Made by a program: the position numbers and the translations under genes. From DASZJY01 sp036260255 (GTDB taxonomy: Bacteria; Actinomycetota; Acidimicrobiia; Acidimicrobiales; AC-14), in contig DATAAF010000049.1 of the NCBI GenBank assembly GCA_036260255.1, positions 1-36,340 of the forward strand: a DNA stretch of 36,340 bases, given 5' to 3'. This document shows positions 23,133 through 30,525 of the stretch, piece after piece; position 1 is the first letter of the stretch; every line of letters begins with the position of its first letter. The notes below the pieces were generated by a model, which was not told the origin of the DNA, did not search any database, and saw only the letters and a program-made list of their open reading frames with translations.

Positions 23133-23453
23133 GTGTATCGCCACCTGTACCGGTCGCAGGTCCTCTACGGTCACTTCCGCCAGTTCGTCGACATCTCCAG
23201 GGAGATCAGCGCGCTCGAGCGCTCGCGGGGGTGGGCGGTGAGCACGATCTGGACGCCGACCGTCGGCACCGCCAACGAGGCGGTGATCATCGCCGACTAC
23301 CAGAGCCTGGCCAGCTTCGAGCAGGAGCGCGCCGCCCGCTACGCCGACTCCGAGTACATGCGGCTGGCGCGCCAGGCGGCGGCGCTGATGGCCCAGGGGA
23401 CGTTCCGCGACGAGCTCCTCGAGGAGGCTCCCAACCTGGTCGACGCCTCGTAG
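23133..23453 (+). CDS. Small dimeric alpha/beta-barrel-like protein, second of a pair
   Basis: 106 residues with the pattern of a ferredoxin-like barrel: a strand YRHLYRSQVLYG, a helix with ISREISALERSRG, a strand VSTIWTPTVGTANEAVIIADYQ (motif IIADYQSL), then a helix SFEQERAARYADSEY. It differs in sequence from its upstream neighbour and I cannot name a family. The GTG at 23133 is seven bases after the previous stop with no Shine-Dalgarno, so translation is probably coupled. Convergent with the carbohydrate ABC operon. Confidence 0.7.
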   Translation: MYRHLYRSQVLYGHFRQFVDISREISALERSRGWAVSTIWTPTVGTANEAVIIADYQSLASFEQERAARYADSEYMRLARQAAALMAQGTFRDELLEEAPNLVDAS

Positions 23454-23495
23454 GGCGGGCGAGCGTCACCCGGCGCCCGCGACGCGCTCACCGCC
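23454..23495. terminator. Probable bidirectional terminator
   Basis: GGCGG-gc-GAGCG-TC (23454-23467) pairs with GA-cg-CGCTC-a-CCGCC (23481-23495) around a 13-base loop. It exactly fills the 42-base gap between two convergent stop codons, and ends one base before the permease stop. Confidence 0.5.
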
Positions 23496-24374
23496 TCAGC
23501 CCTTCACCGCGCCCATGGTGAACCCCGCCACGAAGCGTTTGAGGAAGGCGTTGAAGACCAGCGCGATCGGTATGGCGACGAGCAGGGTCGCCGCCTGCAG
23601 CGACTGCCAGAAGAACACGTCGCCGCGCACGAGCTCCGTGGGCACGCCGACGCTCACCGTCTTCTGGCTCGTCTGGGAGACGAAGGCCAGGGCGTAGATG
23701 AACTCGCTGGCCGACAGGGTGGCGGTGAACACCACGACCGCCACGATCCCGGGCAGCGACAAGGGCAGCACCGTGCGCACGAACGCCCCCAGGCGGCTGT
23801 AGCCGTCGACCATGGCCTGCTCCTCCATGTCCCTGGGGATCGACTTGAAAAAGCCCATGAGCAACCACACGGACACGGGGATGGTGATGGTCGGGTAGAC
23901 GACGACGAGGGCCCAGCGGGAGTCCTGCAACCCGAGCTGGGACACGACCCGCGACAGCGAGATGAACAGCAGCGACGGAGGGATCAGGTAGACGAAGAAG
24001 ATGGCGATCCCCAGCGCCCCGCCCCAGCGCAGGTTGAGGCGGGCCAGGCTGTAGGCGGCGGGGACGCTGGCCGCCAACGTGATGAGCACGACGACGACGG
24101 CGACCACGACGGTGTTGTTCACGAACACGTCGAACGCGGTGCTCTCGAACAACAGGCGCAGGTGCTCGAGCGTGGGCGGGCGGTTGAAGATGAACGGGTT
24201 GTTGTCCCGGTTGTAGAGGTCCTGGTGGGCCTTGAAGGCGGTGATCAGTCCCCAGAGGAACGGGAAGGCGGCCATGAGGGTGAAGCCCACGACCAGGGCG
24301 TAGAGACCCACCCGGGCCCACCGCCGCTTGCGGGCGGCCCGAACGGCTGCGGGCGTGAGCGTGGGGGTCGCCAC
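23496..24374 (-). CDS. Carbohydrate ABC importer permease, MalG/UgpE type
   Basis: 292 residues with six transmembrane helices: one near 25-45 (YALVVGFTLMAAFPFLWGLI) and five in the core. The EAA loop is MEEQAMVDGYSRLGAFVRTVLPLSLPGI, given in part as DGYSRLGAFV and LPLSLPGI. The C-terminal KRFVAGFTMGAVKG is typical of MalG-type permeases. The GTG at 24374 directly follows the TAG of the first permease gene. It is the last gene of a four-gene operon running 27748 to 23496. The sugar is not identifiable. Confidence 0.92.
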   Translation of the reverse strand: MATPTLTPAAVRAARKRRWARVGLYALVVGFTLMAAFPFLWGLITAFKAHQDLYNRDNNPFIFNRPPTLEHLRLLFESTAFDVFVNNTVVVAVVVVLITLAASVPAAYSLARLNLRWGGALGIAIFFVYLIPPSLLFISLSRVVSQLGLQDSRWALVVVYPTITIPVSVWLLMGFFKSIPRDMEEQAMVDGYSRLGAFVRTVLPLSLPGIVAVVVFTATLSASEFIYALAFVSQTSQKTVSVGVPTELVRGDVFFWQSLQAATLLVAIPIALVFNAFLKRFVAGFTMGAVKG

Positions 24375-25300
24375 CTACAGCACCTCCATGCGCCGCACCG
24401 ACCGCAGGATGAGGATGGCCATGGCCAGGAGCACCGGGAACAGGAACAGGGCGACGGCCGCCCCCTGCGCCAGGTCGCCCCCCTGGATCCCCCGGAAGAA
24501 CGCCCACGTGGGCAGGATCTGGGTGGCGTCGACCGGCCCCCCGCGGGTCAGCACGAAGACCGCGCTCATGTCGGTGAACACCAGCACCGCCCCGAAGAGC
24601 GTCGCCACCGCCGTCACCGGCAGGCTCAGCGGGATCGTGATCTCCCAGAGCTTCCGCCAGAACCCGGCACCGTCCACCTCGGCGGCGTCGTCGAGGTCCT
24701 GGGGGATGGCGGTGAGGCCGGCCATGATGATCACCGCCGCGAGAGGGACGATGCGCCACACCTGCACGGCGATCACCGACACGACCGCCAGGTCCTCGTT
24801 GCCCAGCCAGTGGAGGTTGCCCTCCAGGAGCCCCAGCCACCGCAGCGTCCAGTCGATGGGGCTGAACAGCGAGTCGAGCAGCCACAGCCAGGCGATCGAC
24901 GCCAGCGACACGGGCGTCGTCCACGGCAGCAGGACCAGGAACCGCACGATCCACTTGCCCCGGAAGTCGCGCGTGAGCACCAGCGCCAGGATCTTCCCCA
25001 GGACCAGCACCAGCACCATCGTCACGAACGTGATGAGCAGGCTGTTGCGCAGCGAGCGCAGGAAGACGGGGTCGGACAGGATCGCCCTGAAGTTCCGCAG
25101 GCCGACGAAGTCGTAACTGGGGTCGCCGACGGTGACGTCGCTGAGGCTGTAGGCGATGGCCAGGAAGAAGGGGATGGCCACCAGGGCCACGATGTAGACG
25201 ACCGAGGGCAGAAGCATGACCGGCGCCAGCACGCCGTCGCGGTCGAAGAGGTAACGCCGCCGCCGCGGCGCTCGGACTGCCCCGGTCGCCGGCAGATCGC

Positions 25301-25304
<4 letters not shown>
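24375..25304 (-). CDS. Carbohydrate ABC importer permease, MalF/UgpA type, apparent CTG start
   Basis: 309 residues with about six transmembrane helices, first at VLAPVMLLPSVVYIVALVAI (about 25-44), and the EAA loop DLDDAAEVDGAGFWRKLWEI followed by IPLSLPVTAVA. It lies immediately downstream of the ATPase gene. No ATG, GTG or TTG in this frame lies near the expected N-terminus; the CTG at 25304 overlaps the ATPase TGA (CTGA), and the next candidate, a GTG at the start of the first helix (GVLAPV), would remove 24 residues. The CTG is preferred because of the tight overlap, but this is uncertain. Confidence 0.85.
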
Positions 25305-26338
<1,034 letters not shown>

Positions 26339-26341
26339 TCG

Positions 26342-27748
26342 TTACCGGGTGCCGCCCACCAGGCCGCGCTCGCGCCATCTGGCGAAGATGGGCTTGATCT
26401 GGTTCTCGGCGTCGACGACCGCGTCGCGCGCGCTGAGCTCGCCCCGCGCCGCCTTGGCCATCATCTTGGGCAGGATGAAAGTGTCGAACACCTCGCCGAT
26501 GGCGGCGTTGGCCGGGCCCGGATGGCCGACGTTGGTGGTCCACTGCTCGGCGTCCTTGAGGAAGGCGAGCTTGTTCGCCGGCCGGGAGCCGAACGGGTCG
26601 TTGTCCAGCCACGAGTCGAGCTGGGGGACCGTCTTCGGGAACGCCGGGAACGTGTACAGCTCGGTGTTGTTGGTGGCCTGGGCGTAGTTGCCGACCAGGT
26701 GGAGGATGAACTCCTTGGCCGCATCGGGGTTCTTGGCGTGGCTGGGCACCGTGTAGATGGGGATCACGTGCTCGGAGGCGAGGAAGACGCCGCCCGGCCC
26801 CTTGAGCGCGGGGGTGAAGAACACGTCGTTGGCGACGTCGGGGTTCTGGGTCTGGGCCGTCCGGTAGGCGGAGATGGAGTTGAGGATGTAGGAGAGGTTG
26901 CCGGCGATGAGGCCCTGGTTGTTGGAGGCGGCGTTCCAGGCGAAGACCTCGTCGGTCATGGCCGCCCTGAACAGGCGGGCCATGAAGTCGACCGCCTCGA
27001 TGGTCTGCGGGGAGTTGATCACCACGTTCTCCCGCTCGTCCTGCACCGCCCCGCCGAACGACCAGATGAGCGCCCGGGCCGCCATGTTGGAGTCCAGCTC
27101 GTTGGACATGCCGATGCCGAGCTGGATGTTCTGCTCCCGCTTGATCCGCCCCCCGGCGTCGAGCAGGTCCTGCCAGGTGGCGGGCCCGTTGGGCATGCCG
27201 ACCCGCTCCCACAGCGACCGGCGGTAGTCCCCCGGGTCGGGGACCCAGCCGTGGCAGAAGCCGTAGAACTTCTTGGTGGTCGGGTTGAACGTGCTCCTCG
27301 TGCAGAGCCCGAGCTGGTCGCCGTGACGCCTCTTGGCCTCGTCGTTGACGTCGGTGAGGTCGAGCAGGCTCGGCTCGAACGCCGACGGAGGGGACAGGAA
27401 CTCGATGAGGTCGTGGCCCTCCCTGGCGGCGATCTCCGCCGAGGCCCGGGCGGGGATGTCGGCCAGGTTGATGTGGTCGACGGTTACGTTGACGCCGACC
27501 TGGCGGCCCCAGTCGGCAACGAAGGCGTCGAACCAGCGGTCGTGGCGGGGGACGAAGTGGCTCCACTGGAGGATGCGCAGGTCGCCCGACAGCTGCTTGG
27601 TGGGCTGGACGAGCGTCGAGGTGACGCCGGTGACGCCGGTGGTCGTCTCGTCGTCGCCGTTGCCGCAAGCGGCCAGCAGGGTGAGCCCGGCGGAGATCTG
27701 GATGAAGCGGCGGCGCGACATCCCTGACTGACGACCGGTGTCCCCCAC
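26342..27748 (-). CDS. Carbohydrate ABC importer substrate-binding protein, Tat lipoprotein
   Basis: 468 residues. The N-terminus carries a twin-arginine signal (SRRRFIQ) and a lipobox (LLAACG), so it is probably exported folded and lipidated. The mature part is of the extracellular solute-binding protein 1 class: QWSHFVPRHDRWFDAF, a long helical hinge region, and ATWQDLLDAGGRI. The GTG at 27748 is chosen because GGGAGGT lies seven bases upstream; an ATG at 27721 begins at the Tat motif itself with a poorer Shine-Dalgarno. It is the first gene of the operon, preceded by an inverted repeat. Sugar specificity unknown. Confidence 0.9.
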   Translation of the reverse strand: MGDTGRQSGMSRRRFIQISAGLTLLAACGNGDDETTTGVTGVTSTLVQPTKQLSGDLRILQWSHFVPRHDRWFDAFVADWGRQVGVNVTVDHINLADIPARASAEIAAREGHDLIEFLSPPSAFEPSLLDLTDVNDEAKRRHGDQLGLCTRSTFNPTTKKFYGFCHGWVPDPGDYRRSLWERVGMPNGPATWQDLLDAGGRIKREQNIQLGIGMSNELDSNMAARALIWSFGGAVQDERENVVINSPQTIEAVDFMARLFRAAMTDEVFAWNAASNNQGLIAGNLSYILNSISAYRTAQTQNPDVANDVFFTPALKGPGGVFLASEHVIPIYTVPSHAKNPDAAKEFILHLVGNYAQATNNTELYTFPAFPKTVPQLDSWLDNDPFGSRPANKLAFLKDAEQWTTNVGHPGPANAAIGEVFDTFILPKMMAKAARGELSARDAVVDAENQIKPIFARWRERGLVGGTR

Positions 27749-27778
27749 GAGCCGGACCTCCCGTTCCTCGGACCTCGT

Positions 27779-27819
27779 CGCAGACGGACGTCGACCCCGT
27801 CTGCGGCTCACGAAACGTA
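27779..27819 (-). promoter_or_regulatory. Candidate operator and -10 for the carbohydrate ABC operon
   Basis: CGCAGACGG (27779-27787) and CCGTCTGCG (27797-27805) are perfect 9-base arms with a 9-base spacer. On the minus strand TACGTT (27819-27814) lies just upstream, so the palindrome would start at about +1 of the transcript. That placement suits a repressor such as a LacI or ROK protein. It could instead be a terminator for the alkD remnant. Confidence 0.4.
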
Positions 27820-27829
27820 CACCTGGCGG

Positions 27830-28226
27830 TCACCGCGCGGCGAGGAGTGCCGCCCGCTGGCGTTCGGACAGCGGCTTCAGCGCCTCCCGGACCGTCACCC
27901 CTGACGCCCGCGCGGCGCGGGGGAGCAGCCACTGGTGGACGAGCTCGGGCCGCTTCTCGGCGGTCTCGCGCAGCACCCAACCGATGGCCTTGCGGACGAA
28001 GAACTCCGGGTCGTCGAGCAGGTGTCGGCCAGCGCGACGAGCTCGGCGCGTGTCAACGCCGGGTCCCGGCGGGCACGTCCTTGGCGACGGCACGGACTGC
28101 GGGCACGCCCGAGCCGTAGTGCTCGAGCCCCCTCTTGAGATAGGCCCGCTCGTGGGCGGCCCTACCCGGCGTCGCCCTCGCCCGGAGGTCGGCGTCGATC
28201 CTCTCGACGAGCCCTCCGACGTCCAC
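27830..28226 (-). pseudogene. Remnant of an AlkD-type DNA alkylation repair gene (frameshift plus internal deletion)
   Basis: Three pieces in three frames on the minus strand follow the family order. First, ARATPGRAAHERAYLKRGLEHYG then SGVPAVRAVAKDVP (from GTG 28226). Second, LTRAELVALAD in a different frame around 28040. Third, LLDDPEFFVRKAIGWVLRE through VTVREALKPLSERQRAALL in the frame 27830-28093. The middle of the protein, about 110 residues, is missing between the second and third. The old start is GTG with TACCGT eight bases upstream, the same leaderless form as living genes, so the decay is recent. The remnant cannot make a full helical-repeat glycosylase. Confidence 0.75.
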
Positions 28227-28234
28227 CGGCGCCG

Positions 28235-28240
28235 ACGGTA
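28235..28240 (-). promoter_or_regulatory. -10 element of the decayed alkylation-repair gene
   Basis: Minus strand TACCGT, eight bases before GTG 28226, with no Shine-Dalgarno. It marks where transcription of the remnant may still start. Confidence 0.4.
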
Positions 28241-28269
28241 GTGTCGCTCGACGCCCCGTCACCCGCCGC

Positions 28270-29184
28270 ATGGACGCCACACCGCCCTCCGACGACCCGG
28301 CCGGCCACGTTCTCGGTTATGCGGCGGTTGCCGCCGCCGCCGCGTTGTGGGCGGTGGCGGCGGTGGTGGCCCGGCGGCTGTTCGACTCGGGGGTCGACCC
28401 GGTGGAGCTCACCGAGTCGCGCGCCGTGCTGGCGTTCGCCGGGTTCGCACTGGTGCCCAGCGCGTGGCGGCGCGTTGGGGGCGGCTGGTCCCCCGAGGTC
28501 GTCGGATTGGCCGTCGCCATCGCCTTCGTCAACGTCACCTACTACGTCGCCATCTCGCGCGTGCCGGTGGCCGTCGCCCTGGTGATCCAGTACACCGCGC
28601 CGGCGCTGATCGTCGGCTGGACCGCCCTCGTCTCCCGGAGGGCGCCGTCGCCCGAGGTCATCGCCGCCCTGGCCGTCGCCCTCCTGGGGGTGGTCCTGGT
28701 GGTGGACCTCACGCCCGGGGCGATCGGAAGCATCGACGCCTTCGGCCTGGCCATGGCCATCGCCTCGGCCGGGTTCTTCTCCACCTACATCGTGCTGGCC
28801 GAGAAGACCGGCGCGGTCTACGGGTCGAACGGCGCCATGCTACGCGCCTTCGCCATCGCCAGCCTGCTGTGGGTGGCGTACCAGGTGCCCCGCGGCGCCC
28901 CCGGCGACGTGTTGGAGCTGTCCAACGTTCCCGAGGTGCTCTACGTCGGGCTGGCGGGGACCCTGGCGCCGTTCCTCCTCTTCGCGTGGGGCGTCGGGCG
29001 GGTGCGCGCCGAGAGGGCCGCCATCGCCGCCACCCTCGAGCCGGTCATCGCCGCGGTGGTGGCATGGGTCTGGCTGGGCCAGCACCTGTCCGCGTTCCAG
29101 GTCACCGGCGCCGCCCTGGTCGTGGGGGCGGTCGTCACGCTGCAGGCCCGCCGCCAACGGCCCCTGGTGGCACCCGACGTCTGA
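28270..29184 (+). CDS. EamA/DMT-family transporter
   Basis: 304 residues with ten transmembrane helices in two EamA repeats (first from about 13 to 138 and second from 152 to 290). Conserved features are the paired Pro/Gly in VPVAVALVIQYTAPALIVG and in TLAPFLLFAWGVGRVRAERA, and a C-terminal EPVIAAVVAWVWLGQ. Members export amino acids or other small metabolites; the substrate is not known. The ATG at 28270 shares its CATG with a possible minus-strand start at 28271. No Shine-Dalgarno is obvious. Downstream an inverted repeat at 29200 separates it from nrdR. Confidence 0.9.
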   Translation: MDATPPSDDPAGHVLGYAAVAAAAALWAVAAVVARRLFDSGVDPVELTESRAVLAFAGFALVPSAWRRVGGGWSPEVVGLAVAIAFVNVTYYVAISRVPVAVALVIQYTAPALIVGWTALVSRRAPSPEVIAALAVALLGVVLVVDLTPGAIGSIDAFGLAMAIASAGFFSTYIVLAEKTGAVYGSNGAMLRAFAIASLLWVAYQVPRGAPGDVLELSNVPEVLYVGLAGTLAPFLLFAWGVGRVRAERAAIAATLEPVIAAVVAWVWLGQHLSAFQVTGAALVVGAVVTLQARRQRPLVAPDV

Positions 29185-29199
29185 GGGCATCTGGGGAGA

Positions 29200-29224
29200 C
29201 TTGTGTACCGCAGAGGTACGCAAG
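29200..29224. promoter_or_regulatory. Imperfect palindrome upstream of nrdR
   Basis: CTTGTGTACC (29200-29209), GCAGA, GGTACGCAAG (29215-29224). The arms match at 9 of 10 positions, and the mismatch is a G-U pair in RNA. It lies 24 bases before the nrdR -10 and 16 bases after the EamA stop. It could be a terminator or a transcription-factor site; it does not resemble the usual AT-rich NrdR box. Confidence 0.4.
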
Positions 29225-29247
29225 GCAAGAAAGAACGGTCCCTCGGG

Positions 29248-29253
29248 TACGTT
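29248..29253 (+). promoter_or_regulatory. -10 element for leaderless nrdR
   Basis: TACGTT is followed by six bases and the GTG at 29260. No Shine-Dalgarno. It fits the pattern seen at miaB, dapD and others. Confidence 0.5.
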
Positions 29254-29259
29254 CGGGTG

Positions 29260-29742
29260 GTGCGCTGCCCGGCGTGCTCGGCCCTCGACGACAAGGTCGT
29301 GGACTCGCGCCTGGCCGACGACGGCACCGCCATCCGCCGCCGGCGGGAGTGCCTGGAGTGCGGCCGGCGGTTCACCACCTACGAGCGCCTGGAGGAGGCG
29401 CCCCTCGTCGTGGTGAAGCGGTCGGGGGCACGGGAGCCGTTCAGCCGGGCCAAGGTGGCGGCCGGCGTGCGGGCGGCGGTGAAGAACCGGCCCATCACGC
29501 CCGCCCGGGTCGAGGCCCTGGCCACCGAGGTGGAGGAGTCGCTGCGGCTGGAGGGGCCGGAGCTGACGAGCACCCGCATCGGGCTCACGGTGCTCGACCG
29601 GCTCCGTGCCCTCGATCAGGTGGCCTACCTGCGCTTCGCCAGCGTCTACAAGGGGTTCGAGGGCCCGGGGGACTTCGAGCGGGAGATGGGCCTGCTGTCC
29701 AAGCGGGACGACGCCGAAGAGAGACCCCCGCCAGGGACCTGA
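29260..29742 (+). CDS. nrdR: Transcriptional regulator NrdR
   Basis: Repressor of ribonucleotide reductase genes that senses ATP/dATP. The 160 residues have a zinc ribbon (C3, C6, C31, C34 in VRCPAC and CLEC), VDSRLADDGTAIRRRREC, and the ATP-cone domain (about 47-137, LVVVKRSGAREPFSRAKV to VAYLRFASVYKGF). The usual start VRCP is GTG at 29260, six bases after TACGTT; the longer frame to 29203 has no conserved residues. The gene lies upstream of nrdJ as in many actinobacteria, with one minus-strand gene in between. Its binding sites are not clear in this window. Confidence 0.95.
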   Translation: MRCPACSALDDKVVDSRLADDGTAIRRRRECLECGRRFTTYERLEEAPLVVVKRSGAREPFSRAKVAAGVRAAVKNRPITPARVEALATEVEESLRLEGPELTSTRIGLTVLDRLRALDQVAYLRFASVYKGFEGPGDFEREMGLLSKRDDAEERPPPGT

Positions 29743-29744
29743 CC

Positions 29745-30311
29745 TCAGGACGCGACCACGACCAAGCCGCCGGGCGTCGGCGCCGTCCCGGCGTGGACGG
29801 CCAGAGCCTCGAGCAGGCTGGCGGCGAGGAACCGCCTGGAGGAGCTGTCGAGCTCGATGATCGCCGCCGCCGCCAGCTCGGCCCCGAGCGCCCCGGCGTC
29901 GCGCCGGGCCAGGACCGCCCGGGCCAGCGCGGCGCGGACGGGCCACGTGTCCACCCGGGCGACGGCGGCCGGGACGGTGTCGAGGAAACCCTCGGCGTCC
30001 TCCTCGGCCAAGGCCGTGCGGGCCCGCTCGAGCTCCGGTGACAGCAACCGGGGCAGGGGCAGCTGCAGCGAGAGGTCGACGGTCGGCAGCTCGACCACCT
30101 GCTCGATGAGGTCGGCGAGGGTGTCCTCGTCGCACCGGCGCAGGACCCGGGCGGCGGCCCGCGTCTGCTCGGCCAGCCAGCCCCGCGCCAGGTCCGACTC
30201 GGATGGACCGCGCCGGAGCCCGCAGCACCGCTTGACCTTCCGCCCTGACCCGCAGGGGCACGCCTCGTTGCGACCGGGGCGGCCGTCGGTCGTCCTTGCA
30301 CCCGTTGCCAT
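29745..30311 (-). CDS. SEC-C motif protein of unknown function
   Basis: 188 residues. The N-terminus carries a SEC-C zinc-binding motif (ACPCGSGRKVKRCCG; C18, C20, C29, C30), which in SecA binds SecB and the ribosome. The rest is helical (DLARGWLAEQTRAAARVLRRC, TLADLIEQVVELP and ARTALAEEDAEGFLDTVP) with no further domain. The ATG at 30311 lies just before the motif; the frame is open up to 30377. It diverges from nrdJ and is convergent with nrdR, two bases apart. A role in protein export or in zinc-dependent binding is only suggestive. Confidence 0.85.
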   Translation of the reverse strand: MATGARTTDGRPGRNEACPCGSGRKVKRCCGLRRGPSESDLARGWLAEQTRAAARVLRRCDEDTLADLIEQVVELPTVDLSLQLPLPRLLSPELERARTALAEEDAEGFLDTVPAAVARVDTWPVRAALARAVLARRDAGALGAELAAAAIIELDSSSRRFLAASLLEALAVHAGTAPTPGGLVVVAS

Positions 30312-30384
30312 GGCGCCGATGGTCGCGCGTTCGCCGGCCCGCGGCGCGGATGCTGCCCCCGACCGTCGCGCGCCCACGAAACCA

Positions 30385-30414
30385 TTGACACGGCTGAAAG
30401 TACGGTGATGTAAT
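30385..30414 (+). promoter_or_regulatory. Housekeeping promoter of nrdJ
   Basis: TTGACA (30385-30390), 18 bases, TGTAAT (30409-30414). This is the best consensus promoter in the window and lies in the most AT-rich stretch. It gives a leader of about 105 bases before the nrdJ ATG. I find no cobalamin-riboswitch box in this leader. Confidence 0.75.
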
Positions 30415-30525
30415 TATCCGGCTATCTCGTGGCTCGACACCGTCCCACCCCAACATCTTGTGGTCGGGCAGGCAGAGCCGCCTCCGCAGATCCTCTCAGC
30501 GAACCGTCCAGGAGGGCGTCACCCC

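Noticed and set aside
30421..30525. Adenosylcobalamin riboswitch in the nrdJ leader
   Set aside because: The gene is B12-dependent, so I looked for the conserved B12 box and flanking stems. No matching sequence is present in the 105-base leader.
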